From: a virus | Length of the DNA: 37,395 bases | Virus record (IMG/VR): IMGVR_UViG_3300037839_000669 | Span: 1-37,395 of that record | Strand: one strand, 5' to 3' | Part shown: positions 1 to 7,468 of the stretch, one piece after another | Layout of the letters: every line of letters begins with the position of its first letter | Position numbering within the stretch: the first letter of the stretch is position 1 | The notes under the pieces: generated by a model | Told to the model about the DNA's origin: nothing | What the model saw: only the letters and a program-made list of their open reading frames with translations | Databases searched by the model: none | Made by a program: the position numbers and the translations under genes

Positions 1-249
1 ATAATAGAATGTAAAACCATAGATTTTATTCCAAACTTCGCTATTTGTTGTTAAAAGAAGATTACATTGAGAAGCATAAATCATTGCATCAACAAAGCAG
101 GAATTAGGAAGATTAGTTATATTGTTGTATTTTTTAAGTTCAAAACCAATTTTTAAACAAGAGACCCAAGATACGATTAATGCAACCCCAACAAGTAATG
201 TTTTTGTTTTCCAGGCCCAGAGTTTACTTATTTTTTTTGTAGTCTTCAA
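1..249 (-). CDS. Membrane-anchored protein, truncated by window edge
   Basis: An open frame runs from a TTG codon at 249 off the left end with no stop. The visible 83 residues are a basic N-terminus (MKTTKKISK), one hydrophobic segment (about residues 17-34, LLVGVALIVSWVSCL), then a soluble part containing NSCFVDAMIYASQCN. It overlaps the end of the upstream gene by 26 bases, which is the usual packing here. No ATG exists in this frame near the start, so the TTG is inferred. The cysteine after the membrane segment could be an active-site residue of a papain or transglutaminase-like fold, but too little is visible to say. No function assigned. Confidence 0.55.
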   Translation of the reverse strand, partial: MKTTKKISKLWAWKTKTLLVGVALIVSWVSCLKIGFELKKYNNITNLPNSCFVDAMIYASQCNLLLTTNSEVWNKIYGFTFYY

Positions 250-1384
250 GGCAAGATTTAAATTTAGATTTGTCATCACCTTTTTTTGTAGGAACACATT
301 TTTTTAAGAACTCATTAAATTTTTGAGCTTCAATGGTTGTCATTTTTTTGTATTCTTCGTCTGCTTCTATTTGATATTTATCAGAAGCTTTAACTAGTTG
401 AATTTCTGTTTTACCAAGCATATCCCCTTTTTTCCAAGTTGATCCATCGTTTGTGCATTCATACATTACTGCGTATCCCATATCTTCTGGTAAGTCGCGA
501 ATTTCTTTAACGATTCCTTCGCTACCATAATGCTTACATTCTGCATTTACATTTTTGACTTTATCACCAACTTTAAACATCATTGAAGCACTTGATTCTT
601 CATTTTCTTTATTAAACATCACATAATTATGGATAGTAATCATGTAGTCTTCTGCAAGAATTGCCATTTGTTGTAAGAATGGTTCTGTAAGATTTTCTTT
701 AACCATTGGATCATTTAATTTATTTAAAATGTTTTGAGCGTGGACTTGAATTGAAGTGATAGACCCAACTATCATGCCATAAAAATCTTCTTTGTAATCT
801 TGTAGTTCTTCTTCTGGAGATTCCATTTCTTCTACATTATGTAAGTCGGCTGTCATTAATTCATTCTGATCAAATTCTGTTTCGCCGTCCCACTCGTATT
901 GTTCGTTAGAGTAATCTTCTGCTTGAGCTTTTTTCAGTGCTTCTGGAGTTGGGCGATCTTTTGAACCAGGTTTTGCTGGTTTATAATTTTTGCCCATTCT
1001 TTTTTTCTTTTGCTGAATGTTGTACCAAAGACCTTTACTCTTAGCTTGAACGTCTATTTCAAAATTAACCTCTTCTTCACTTCCAGTAATTTTACTAACT
1101 GGTTTTGCACTCCACATTTTGCAACTCCAATAATTGGCTTTATATTTTGGACCAGGATTATCGCAACCATGTCTTGATCTATATGCTTTGCGTCTTTCTG
1201 GATTGTCTCTTTTAATAGACATATTTGGATCGCCGAAAGTAACTTTTACGATATTACCTTTATCATTCTTTACATAAACGCCAAATTTCTTTTTGCTTCC
1301 AGAAGGAAGTCTAAATGGTTTATTAAGTGGTGCTTTGCCTTTTTTAGCTAAACTAGAACTAAAATCAATTTCTACTTGTTTCAT
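224..1384 (-). CDS. Phage protein with RRKxYRxRHxCDNPGPK motif
   Basis: 386 residues, function not established. Residues about 30-95 carry a striking conserved block: a GVYVKN strand, FGDPNMSIKRDNPERR, then RHGCDNPGPKYKANYWSCKMW, with two cysteines and several aromatic residues. I recall this block from proteins of large aquatic phages, where its role is unclear to me. The middle is acidic (EEMESPEEELQDYKED). Residues about 268-335 look like a small beta barrel (FKVGDKVKN..GSEGIVKEIR) resembling a KOW/SH3-like module. The C-terminus is lysine-rich. It is the fourth of a co-directional run with two small paralogues upstream, whose promoter-like elements suggest virion-stage expression. A structural or scaffold role is inference only. 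Confidence 0.75.
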   Translation of the reverse strand: MKQVEIDFSSSLAKKGKAPLNKPFRLPSGSKKKFGVYVKNDKGNIVKVTFGDPNMSIKRDNPERRKAYRSRHGCDNPGPKYKANYWSCKMWSAKPVSKITGSEEEVNFEIDVQAKSKGLWYNIQQKKKRMGKNYKPAKPGSKDRPTPEALKKAQAEDYSNEQYEWDGETEFDQNELMTADLHNVEEMESPEEELQDYKEDFYGMIVGSITSIQVHAQNILNKLNDPMVKENLTEPFLQQMAILAEDYMITIHNYVMFNKENEESSASMMFKVGDKVKNVNAECKHYGSEGIVKEIRDLPEDMGYAVMYECTNDGSTWKKGDMLGKTEIQLVKASDKYQIEADEEYKKMTTIEAQKFNEFLKKCVPTKKGDDKSKFKSCLEDYKKNK

Positions 1385-1387
1385 AAA

Positions 1388-1675
1388 TTACTCAACGTAA
1401 TAGAATAAAGAACATGCGTCGTTGCCTGATGAGAAAATATGATTATTTCCAGTTACTGCAATTGTTGCTGGAAAATCAGAATTACCAGCTGCGATATAAG
1501 CTATGATTGATCCATTGTTATTGTTTTGTTTTAAAACTGTATTAGAGTGAGCATTTGCTCCTAGTAAATAAATTGTGGTATTTGGTCCTTGACCTGATAA
1601 TACTACTCCAGATAACAAAGTATTGGCAACTTGAGCTACTCCTTCAAAACCTGCTTCTCTATAATATTTTGCCAT
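1388..1675 (-). CDS. Small putative virion protein, paralogue of the next gene upstream
   Basis: 95 residues beginning MAKYYREAGFEGVAQ. It aligns over its length with the protein encoded at 1694-1996: both share MAKY(Y/F)RE(A/V)GFE, IYLLGA, SDFP(A/S)TI and a terminal LFYY. The composition (Gly, Ser, Thr, Asn, alternating hydrophobic residues) suggests an all-beta fold such as a capsid decoration or tail-surface protein. That is inference from composition and neighbourhood. A GTGTAATAACA element lies 16 bases upstream of the ATG, the same distance as in front of its paralogue, so each copy seems to have its own promoter. The family is not recognised. Confidence 0.8.
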   Translation of the reverse strand: MAKYYREAGFEGVAQVANTLLSGVVLSGQGPNTTIYLLGANAHSNTVLKQNNNNGSIIAYIAAGNSDFPATIAVTGNNHIFSSGNDACSLFYYVE

Positions 1676-1680
1676 GATAT

Positions 1681-1691
1681 TGTTATTACAC
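1681..1691 (-). promoter_or_regulatory. GTGTAAT-type promoter element
   Basis: GTGTAATAACA on the minus strand, 16 bases from its first G to the ATG at 1675. Member of the recurrent GTGTAAT class described in the findings. No clear -35 hexamer. Confidence 0.6.
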
Positions 1692-1693
1692 CT

Positions 1694-1996
1694 TTAAGAG
1701 TTATCTATGTAGTAAAAAAGAGTTACTCCAGCGGTTGCAGTTGTCACAAGCCAAACTCCTTTATTTTCTGTTACTTTTATTGTAGATGGAAAATCAGACA
1801 TTCCTCCACCTATATTTACTATATTTGCTCCAGAGCCATTTGTTTCATGCAGTCTGATATCATCAAAAGTAGAAGCTCCAAGTAAATATATACTCAATCC
1901 CTCTCCAGGTGCAGCTATAATTAATGATCCATTTGTAGAAGAGCTTGCTGTTAATGCAACGTTTTCAAATCCCACTTCTCTAAAATATTTAGCCAT
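1694..1996 (-). CDS. Small putative virion protein, tandem paralogue
   Basis: 100 residues starting MAKYFREVGFENVA. This start was chosen over an in-frame ATG 18 bases upstream because it matches the paralogue at 1388-1675 exactly and leaves the GTGTAATTATA element outside the coding sequence. The two proteins are clearly related but diverged, so the duplication is old. The sequence is rich in small and beta-forming residues with no membrane segment, signal peptide or catalytic motif. A role as a minor capsid or fibre component is plausible from context; nothing in the sequence proves it. Confidence 0.78.
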   Translation of the reverse strand: MAKYFREVGFENVALTASSSTNGSLIIAAPGEGLSIYLLGASTFDDIRLHETNGSGANIVNIGGGMSDFPSTIKVTENKGVWLVTTATAGVTLFYYIDNS

Positions 1997-2000
1997 GATA

Positions 2001-2012
2001 TTATAATTACAC
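2001..2012 (-). promoter_or_regulatory. GTGTAAT-type promoter element
   Basis: GTGTAATTATAA on the minus strand, 16 bases from its first G to the ATG at 1996. Spacing and sequence match the element of the paralogous gene downstream. Confidence 0.6.
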
Positions 2013-2039
2013 AAAATTAATGCTGATAGGTTAAATACT

Positions 2040-2458
2040 TGGACCAGGGGGAAATCGAATCCCCGTCTTTTAAAAAGTCAAATTAAAATACTACAAGTTT
2101 ATCTTATTCCGTTATTTCGCTATAGTGTCGAATAAGCAATTGAGCTATAGCTATTTATTTAAAAATGAATATAACCTTAGCTATATCCACCCTGAATAAT
2201 ATCTTTAAAAATTAAATAAAAAGGATTTAAAGACATACATCTAAATACCCATTATCCTACTAGATGTGTCATAGGTAACAGGTCGCAGATTTTTAGGCTG
2301 CGATTAGGTGCTTCTTATTGTGAGAAACTCTCAATGAGAAACTACCTTTTAGCTTAGCTGTTTTGGCAGTTAAGTGTTTTTGAAGCTGTTTAAAGAGTCT
2401 ACTTCAACTCTACTTGCATTTCAATTCCATTTTTTAAAATCGAAACCAGATCTGGCCC
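2040..2458 (-). ncRNA. ssrA: tmRNA (transfer-messenger RNA)
   Basis: One-piece tmRNA of about 419 nt that rescues stalled ribosomes. The ends form a tRNA-like domain: 5' GGGCCAG pairs with 3' CTGGTCC (7 bp, one G-U). The T arm is GGGGA-TTCGATT-TCCCC. The 5' part reads GATCTGGTTTCGAT, like the usual GATTCTGGATTCGAC. An H-type pseudoknot follows: AGAGT/ACTCT with loop TGAAG pairing to downstream CTTCA. The reading frame starts at GCC (2367) and runs 24 codons, beginning AKTAKL and ending HLIAA, to TAA at 2295-2293. The stop sits in a CGCAG/CTGCG hairpin as expected for helix 5, and the two other frames are blocked by stops. CCA is not encoded. A canonical promoter lies just upstream, so it is an independent transcription unit. 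Confidence 0.95.
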
Positions 2459-2490
2459 AATTAGAAAGAACTATAAACTACCTTACACGC

Positions 2491-2519
2491 ATTATACTTT
2501 ATCTATTAGTTTTTTGCAA
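2491..2519 (-). promoter_or_regulatory. sigma70-type promoter of the tmRNA
   Basis: Minus strand TTGCAA, 17-base spacer, perfect TATAAT. Predicted start near 2484, giving a leader of about 26 bases before the mature tmRNA 5' end at 2458, to be removed as in a tRNA precursor. Confidence 0.75.
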
Positions 2520-2707
2520 TCTTTTTTATAAGCGAAAACAAATTTTAATTTTAAACCATTAACATCTGAATTTATATATGATTGAACTAAACAAGGAAAC
2601 TCTTCAGGTTTGAAATTTTTATCAATATTATCCTCTGCTAGATTATAGCTTTTAGCTTTGCTTTTTGTGAATTTCATCCATGAGTTTTGATTTTTAATTA
2701 GTTCCAT
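2492..2707 (-). CDS. Small protein of unknown function
   Basis: 71 residues starting MELIKNQNSWMKFTKSKAK. The start at 2707 was chosen over in-frame upstream codons because a TATAAT ends exactly 7 bases before this ATG, matching other genes of the window that appear leaderless. The protein is lysine-rich with no membrane segment or recognised motif. It lies between the tmRNA and the divergent structured-RNA candidate. Its C-terminal codons overlap the tmRNA promoter, so it may be co-transcribed with, or simply precede, the tmRNA. No function can be assigned. Confidence 0.6.
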   Translation of the reverse strand: MELIKNQNSWMKFTKSKAKSYNLAEDNIDKNFKPEEFPCLVQSYINSDVNGLKLKFVFAYKKDCKKLIDKV

Positions 2708-2713
2708 GAAAAA

Positions 2714-2742
2714 ATTATATAAAAACATTTGACAAATTTCCA
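2714..2742 (-). promoter_or_regulatory. sigma70-type promoter, leaderless configuration
   Basis: TGGAAA, 17-base spacer, TATAAT on the minus strand. The -10 ends 7 bases before the ATG at 2707. It overlaps a plus-strand promoter (2729-2757), so the two face away from each other. Confidence 0.55.
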
Positions 2743-2757
2743 AGTTCTTTGTATCAT
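2729..2757 (+). promoter_or_regulatory. sigma70-type promoter of the structured RNA candidate
   Basis: TTGACA, 17-base spacer, TATCAT on the plus strand. Predicted start near 2764. No open frame of useful length follows on this strand, only the structured region, which argues for a non-coding transcript. Confidence 0.65.
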
Positions 2758-2763
2758 ACCAAT

Positions 2764-3075
2764 TGACATAGCCTTCTAATCATAGGCAATTTTGATAGTT
2801 TTATAGAAAATTATTTAGTATGTAGTCCGAGAGATAGCAACGCTGTGAAGACTTGCGACTATGAAAACTTCCCTTGTGCATAATATGGCTCGGGAATTAA
2901 TGTGTGGATGTATGGGACGGCAGCATGTACAGGAGTAAGCCACCTCGCTCCTATAAGTGCCGTAGTCTGTTTCCTCGAAAGAGGAAAATGGGAGTTAAAA
3001 GAAAAGTAGGGACTGCGTACTAGACACAACCTAAATATAATATATATGAGGGAAAGTCTTCTATGGGATATTAAA
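2764..3075 (+). ncRNA. Unidentified structured RNA candidate, about 300 nt
   Basis: A gene-free stretch behind a strong plus-strand promoter that folds well on paper. Pairings seen directly: GAAGACTT (2847-2854) with AAGTCTTC (3054-3061), 8 perfect pairs about 200 nt apart; AGTCC (2824-2828) with GGACT (3010-3014); AACTTCCC (2866-2873) with GGGAGTT (2990-2996, one bulge); ACGGCA (2917-2922) with TGCCGT (2958-2963); AGGAG (2931-2935) with CTCCT (2948-2952); and TTCCTC-GAAA-GAGGAA (2971-2986), a hairpin with a GNRA tetraloop. The GNRA loop exists only on the plus strand. The AGTCC/GGACT pairing crosses the long-range helix, so it is an alternative or a pseudoknot. It is not tmRNA or tRNA and I could not fit 6S, RNase P or a group I intron. 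Ends are approximate. Confidence 0.6.
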
Positions 3076-3096
3076 GAAAAGTTAATAAATACAAGA

Positions 3097-3618
3097 TTAG
3101 TACCAGATTTCAGTATTGATTGTTCTTAATACTTTAATCCAATTGTTAAGATGATAAGCTATCTTCTCTTTGTTTGAATTCTCGTATCCTTGTTTAGCTA
3201 TCATGTAGTAAGTCTTTTGATTAGGGTAACACCTTCTTGGTCTTTCCAACTTCTTATGAAAGAATCCTAAGAACACAGTAAAGTACTGAGCAGTATCTTC
3301 ATCTTTCTTTATATTAAAAATAAACTCATCTTCTAGCTTGTCTTTACTTATAACTGGATACTTTTTACTTATAGTATCACTTATGTATTCTTTTTCATTA
3401 AAATCATAATCTAAATCTTGGCTATATTTTAAAATAGATAGAACTGCAAAAAGCTTAAAACTGATACCAACTACCTCTTCACCATGCAAGTCTTGCGCTG
3501 ATGCTTTTGTTAGTATTGCTTCTATGGCTTCTGGGTCATTTATTAAACAGAAGGTCTTCTCTTCTGACAATTCTAGTTTTTTAGAAAGATATTCAATATC
3601 TTTATGAGTTACTATCAC
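3097..3618 (-). CDS. Hypothetical phage protein
   Basis: 173 residues from a GTG start (MIVTHKDIEYLSKKLELSEEK). Predicted mainly helical at the N-terminus, where residues about 5-60 resemble a small helical domain with an LSEEKTFCLI helix. The C-terminal part is basic (RPRRCYPNQKTYYMIAKQGYENS) and ends in tryptophan and tyrosine. No catalytic motif, signal peptide or membrane segment is visible. A CTGTAATAG element 14 bases upstream groups it with the putative late genes. It runs toward the structured RNA candidate, with the stop about 20 bases from that RNA's estimated end. Function unknown. Confidence 0.75.
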   Translation of the reverse strand: MIVTHKDIEYLSKKLELSEEKTFCLINDPEAIEAILTKASAQDLHGEEVVGISFKLFAVLSILKYSQDLDYDFNEKEYISDTISKKYPVISKDKLEDEFIFNIKKDEDTAQYFTVFLGFFHKKLERPRRCYPNQKTYYMIAKQGYENSNKEKIAYHLNNWIKVLRTINTEIWY

Positions 3619-3623
3619 TTAAT

Positions 3624-3632
3624 CTATTACAG
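3624..3632 (-). promoter_or_regulatory. GTGTAAT-type promoter element (CTGTAAT variant)
   Basis: CTGTAATAG on the minus strand, 14 bases from its first base to the GTG start at 3618. Confidence 0.45.
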
Positions 3633-3637
3633 CTAAA

Positions 3638-3970
3638 TTAGTTTTTATCGAAAAAATATTGTTGAATCAATTCAAAATTCCTATCAAGCTTATCTTCAAT
3701 CTTCTCCATAGCATTCTCTACAGTATCTTTTGTGGCATAAGTTGTGCTTACTTTTAAAGCTAGATCAGCAATATCTTGTTCGTTTTTTCTGCTCTCTGCT
3801 TCTAGCTCTTTTCTTAAAATTATAAAGTCGCTGAAAGTTTTATCATTCAAATCTTTCATTAGTTTTTCTTGCTTATCAAAAAGTGAAAACACTCTGGTAA
3901 ATAGCCATCCTCCTAGGAAAGATAATGCTCCTAAGACTAAATTAAATAATATGTTGATATCCAAATTCAC
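3638..3970 (-). CDS. Single-pass membrane protein with coiled coil
   Basis: 110 residues from a GTG start. One membrane segment near the N-terminus (about residues 6-30, ILFNLVLGALSFLGGWLFTRV) is followed by a long charged helix with heptad-like spacing (KQEKLMKDLNDK...ILRKELEAESRKNEQDIADLALKV...MEKIEDKLDRNFELIQQYF). Phages often carry such N-anchored coiled-coil proteins near tail or lysis genes, sometimes called holin- or spanin-like. Nothing here decides between these. A GTGTAATTAT element 14 bases upstream suggests late expression. No signal peptidase site is seen, so an N-in, C-out or C-in anchor are both possible. Confidence 0.75.
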   Translation of the reverse strand: MNLDINILFNLVLGALSFLGGWLFTRVFSLFDKQEKLMKDLNDKTFSDFIILRKELEAESRKNEQDIADLALKVSTTYATKDTVENAMEKIEDKLDRNFELIQQYFFDKN

Positions 3971-3974
3971 ATAT

Positions 3975-3984
3975 ATAATTACAC
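3975..3984 (-). promoter_or_regulatory. GTGTAAT-type promoter element
   Basis: GTGTAATTAT on the minus strand, 14 bases from its first G to the GTG start codon at 3970. Confidence 0.55.
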
Positions 3985-3997
3985 ATTATATATACTG

Positions 3998-5062
3998 TTA
4001 TAGTTTTAAATTAGAGAAATCCTCATCAGAAATATCTGTTTTTCTAGCTCCTATTTTATAGGATGAAATTTCTGTTTCTTGTGGTGCAACTTGCACTTTA
4101 CTACTGTCTAAATAGCTATCATGCCATCCAGCTATAGGGTTATCCTTTTGATTAAAGATCTTCTTATAGCCTAAGCTTCTTAATCTGCTATCACAAAGCC
4201 ACTTAGAGTAACCATCTAAAACCTCGGCATTTAATCCAAGTAAACTACCATTACTAAAGAGATATTGAGACCATTCACTTTCATTCTTTGCTGCTTGTTC
4301 ATAGAAAGCATAGATCTTGTCTTCATTTTTCTTTACAATAGATGTGAAGCCTTCTTCATCTTCATCACGAAGTATCTTTAACAGATTTTGAGAAGTAGCA
4401 AAATGCAAAGCTTCGTCTCTTTGAATGAATTTTATAATTTTAGAATTACCTTCCATCTTGCCACGATATCCAAAATAAAAGGAACAAGCAAAAGAAACAT
4501 AAAACACAAGCCCTTCCATTACATTAATAGAAAGAATAGCATCAAAAATCTTTTGTTTAGGATCTTTCTTTTCATCATCACCAAGAATTTTATCAAAGTT
4601 ATTTCTAATAAGTTCAGCGCGACTGGTAATTTCTTTGTCTTCCATTATGCTATCAAAGAATTTAGTTGGATCTGGGTAGACATTATTAAGAAGATAAGAA
4701 TAGCTATAACTATGAATGCCTTCAAATTGAGCCCAAGTATTCATGCAAATTTCAAGTTCTGGATTGCTTACATAATCTTTAAGAGAATGAATGCTACGAG
4801 AAAGCATGCTATCACCAAGAGTTTGAAATCTTAAATTACTATCAAATACAAATCTTTCAGTATCAGTTAAATTTTGATAATCACTTCTGTCTTTACCAAG
4901 AGCAATTTCATGAGGCCACCAAAAGTTTTCATTTTGCTTCTTAAACAATTCAAAAAATATTGGATATTTAAAACGATCATATCTTTGAAGATTAAGATCT
5001 TCTCCAAGAAACAAAGGTTGTTTAGTATAGTCTACGTTTTTTAAATTTAAAACTGTTTTCAT
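3998..5062 (-). CDS. nrdB: Ribonucleoside-diphosphate reductase, beta subunit (class Ia)
   Basis: 354 residues from the ATG at 5062 (MKTVLNLKNVDYTK); a further 12 codons upstream are open but would overlap nrdA. It supplies the di-iron tyrosyl radical for NrdA, which makes deoxyribonucleotides. Ligands are visible: an Asp in the TLGDSM region, EGIH in the second ligand helix, and the E of VMEG plus RDEALH for the second half. In HSYSYSY the last tyrosine falls at the place of the E. coli radical Tyr122. The C-terminal tail (DISDEDFSNLKL) should dock on NrdA. A GTGTAAATTA element sits inside the last codons of nrdA, 17 bases before this start, so nrdB may have its own promoter as well as reading through from nrdA. 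Confidence 0.93.
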   Translation of the reverse strand: MKTVLNLKNVDYTKQPLFLGEDLNLQRYDRFKYPIFFELFKKQNENFWWPHEIALGKDRSDYQNLTDTERFVFDSNLRFQTLGDSMLSRSIHSLKDYVSNPELEICMNTWAQFEGIHSYSYSYLLNNVYPDPTKFFDSIMEDKEITSRAELIRNNFDKILGDDEKKDPKQKIFDAILSINVMEGLVFYVSFACSFYFGYRGKMEGNSKIIKFIQRDEALHFATSQNLLKILRDEDEEGFTSIVKKNEDKIYAFYEQAAKNESEWSQYLFSNGSLLGLNAEVLDGYSKWLCDSRLRSLGYKKIFNQKDNPIAGWHDSYLDSSKVQVAPQETEISSYKIGARKTDISDEDFSNLKL

Positions 5063-5066
5063 AGGA

Positions 5067-7325
5067 CTATAATTTACACGCTCCGCTAGCACAATCATCT
5101 TCTTTTTGAGTCATAGATTGTTCTTTGTCACCATCATCTGTATTATTATAATATAAGCTTATTAAGCCAAGGCTATATGCATACATTATTTCTTTCATGA
5201 CTTTAGAATCTGGCAATATGTTATTCTCATAATGACTATAATTGTAGTATACATTAGTTGATATGGCCATGTCAATATACTTTTGAATAACAGCATTAAT
5301 TTTCAATAGCCCAATATTATCTTTGAGATCATAAGCTAGTTCGTAGTTCTCTTCATATTTTCCGATTCCTGGAACCATAACTGGAAGTTTGCCCATTTTA
5401 CTAGTCTTGTAAGTCATAAGACTACGAATTGGTTCAACACCATTTGTAGAGCATTGGATGACTGAACTACTTTCGCAAGGCATACAAGACGAAAGTGTAG
5501 AATGTCTTAGTCCAAACTCTTTTATATCTTTTCTTAATTGTTCCCAATCTAAAGATAATTTTCTTTTAACAATTTCATCTAATTTATCTTTGTATGTATC
5601 TATAGGTAATAGTCCTTGAGAATACTTTGTTCTATTAAATTTTTCACACTTGCCTTTTTCTTTAGCTATTTCAAGGCTAGACTTAAGAAGATAGTATTGG
5701 AAATGTTCCATCCATTCATCGAGGACTGTTAAAGCTTTATCAGAGCTATATTTTAATTCATTTTTAGCTAGATAAGCTGCAAGGTTTGTAATTCCAACTC
5801 CTAAACTTCTACGTTTCTTAGCAAAATTTTCAGCAGCAATATTAAAGTACTCTTGAATATCTATGATTTCATCAAGAAATCTCACGATTAGATCGCAGGT
5901 CTTTTCAAGATCTTGCCAATTTTTTATCTCTAGCATATTGACTGCTGAAAGGATACACATTCCAATTTCCCCGTTTTTATCATTATAATCATTTAAAGGA
6001 ATAGTAGGATGAATAACTTCTGTGCATAGATTACTCATTGTTACTTTATCAAGCCAAGCACCATGATCATTAGCATGATCAATATTAAGAATATAAATAC
6101 GGCCAGTCTCTACTCTTTCTTTAACTATAAGAGAAAACAATTTTCTAGCAGAAACTTTCTTTTTTATCTTTAATCTTTTAGATTCGCACTCTTTGTAAAC
6201 TTTATCAAAGTCTTTTGTTCCCCAAGCTTCATAAAGTTCTGGAACTTCAGCATTATTGAATAAGGTAATATCTTCATCTTTAAGAACTCTATCATAGAAT
6301 AGTTTACTCATACCAATTGTATAATCGAGCTTTCTGACTCTATTATCATCTGTACCAGCATTATTTTTTAATACTACCACATCTTCAATTTCATAATGCC
6401 ACCATTGAATATTGCAAGTTGCACTACCACCTCTTAATCCATTTTGTTGCCAAGCTTTTACGCTACTTTCATAAATTTTTAAGAATGGAATTAATCCAGT
6501 ATGAACTACTTCTCCATTTTTGATCGGAGATCCAATAGCTCTAATTTTTGAAACATCAATACCAATTCCACATCTATTTGCTGTGGCCATACTAACTGCT
6601 GTAGCACTAGCAGTAATACTTTCTCTTGTATCGTCCACACCAATAAGACAACAGCTTGCATAATTTTTACTAGAAGTTCTGACTCCTGCCATAATTGGCG
6701 TTGGAAGATTAATTTTGTGCTTGCTAATAGCATCATAGAATTTTCTTACATAATTGAGTCTTGTTTCAATTGGATAGTTAATAAAACTATAAGCTGCTAT
6801 TAATAGGTAAGCAAATTGAGGAGTCTCATAGATGACTCCATTAGTTCTATTTTTAATTAAATATTTATCGCAAAGTTGCTTTATACCAGCATAGGTGAAT
6901 ATAAAATCTCTGTCGTGGTCTATAAATTCGCCAATCTTATTAATTTCATCTGATGTATATTTCTCTAATACAATAGGATCATAAATTTTATTTTTTACAT
7001 TGTTTTGTATAAATTCTATTAATCTTGGAGCGTGTTTGCCATTCCAAACTTCTTTTCTTAGTTGATAATTAAGAAGCCTACTTGCTACATATTGGTAATT
7101 AGGACTAGATATAGATATAAGGTTAGCGGCACTTTCTATTAGTAGAGAATGAATTTCCTTTGATGAGATTCCATCTTTCATGCTAATTTTAGCATTGATC
7201 TCAATATCGGTTAAGCTAACATTTGAATAGCCATCGATTGCCCATTTGATGACTTTATTTATTTTTTCTATATCGAATTTCTCTAAAGTCTCATTTCTTT
7301 TTTTGATTAAAATTTGTTTACTCAT
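5067..7325 (-). CDS. nrdA: Ribonucleoside-diphosphate reductase, alpha subunit (class Ia)
   Basis: 752 residues, close to the 761 of E. coli NrdA. It reduces NDPs to dNDPs. The N-terminal ATP-cone is intact (about residues 1-95, ILIKKRNETLEKFDIEKINK), so dATP feedback control may be kept. Catalytic parts are visible: CCLIGVDD (first redox cysteine), NLCTEVIHP (radical cysteine and glutamate), VYYNYSHY near the C-terminus and the swinging CASGAC pair in the last ten residues. nrdB follows with a 4-base gap. The next gene on the other side is the divergent tail fibre. There is no intron or split, unlike several phage nrdA genes. Confidence 0.95.
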   Translation of the reverse strand: MSKQILIKKRNETLEKFDIEKINKVIKWAIDGYSNVSLTDIEINAKISMKDGISSKEIHSLLIESAANLISISSPNYQYVASRLLNYQLRKEVWNGKHAPRLIEFIQNNVKNKIYDPIVLEKYTSDEINKIGEFIDHDRDFIFTYAGIKQLCDKYLIKNRTNGVIYETPQFAYLLIAAYSFINYPIETRLNYVRKFYDAISKHKINLPTPIMAGVRTSSKNYASCCLIGVDDTRESITASATAVSMATANRCGIGIDVSKIRAIGSPIKNGEVVHTGLIPFLKIYESSVKAWQQNGLRGGSATCNIQWWHYEIEDVVVLKNNAGTDDNRVRKLDYTIGMSKLFYDRVLKDEDITLFNNAEVPELYEAWGTKDFDKVYKECESKRLKIKKKVSARKLFSLIVKERVETGRIYILNIDHANDHGAWLDKVTMSNLCTEVIHPTIPLNDYNDKNGEIGMCILSAVNMLEIKNWQDLEKTCDLIVRFLDEIIDIQEYFNIAAENFAKKRRSLGVGITNLAAYLAKNELKYSSDKALTVLDEWMEHFQYYLLKSSLEIAKEKGKCEKFNRTKYSQGLLPIDTYKDKLDEIVKRKLSLDWEQLRKDIKEFGLRHSTLSSCMPCESSSVIQCSTNGVEPIRSLMTYKTSKMGKLPVMVPGIGKYEENYELAYDLKDNIGLLKINAVIQKYIDMAISTNVYYNYSHYENNILPDSKVMKEIMYAYSLGLISLYYNNTDDGDKEQSMTQKEDDCASGACKL
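5070..5079 (-). promoter_or_regulatory. GTGTAAA-type promoter element inside the nrdA 3' end
   Basis: GTGTAAATTA on the minus strand overlaps the codons for Cys-Lys-Leu at the nrdA C-terminus and lies 17 bases before nrdB. The overlap with conserved codons means chance is possible. Confidence 0.4.
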
Positions 7326-7341
7326 AAGAGTTACTAGATCT

Positions 7342-7351
7342 TATATTACAG
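7342..7351 (-). promoter_or_regulatory. GTGTAAT-type promoter element (CTGTAAT variant)
   Basis: CTGTAATATA on the minus strand, 26 bases upstream of the nrdA ATG. Confidence 0.4.
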
Positions 7352-7468
7352 CATTATTAAACTATTTTAAAGCTAAAAAATTAAGTTTTGTGAATAAATT
7401 TTTATTCCTATTCTTTTGTGTGTACAATTTTTAATTGTTTAGGGTTTTAATTATAGTAAGTTATTTAT

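Noticed and set aside
2374-2562. Plus-strand open frame across the tmRNA 5' end
   Set aside because: It runs antisense to the tmRNA acceptor and pseudoknot region, has no ribosome site or promoter geometry and no recognisable protein.
2764-3075. Group I intron, RNase P RNA or 6S RNA
   Set aside because: Fragments resemble parts of these (AGTCC/GGACT, GAGGGAAAGTC, GNRA loop) but the order and the remaining conserved segments do not fit, and there are no exons to splice.
5063-5098. Twelve-residue N-terminal extension of NrdB
   Set aside because: It overlaps the NrdA C-terminal cysteine codons. The ATG at 5062 is preceded by the GTGTAAA element at the usual distance.
6506-6736. Second minus-strand open frame inside nrdA
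   Set aside because: It is a frame shadow of nrdA. The nrdA frame has all catalytic motifs.
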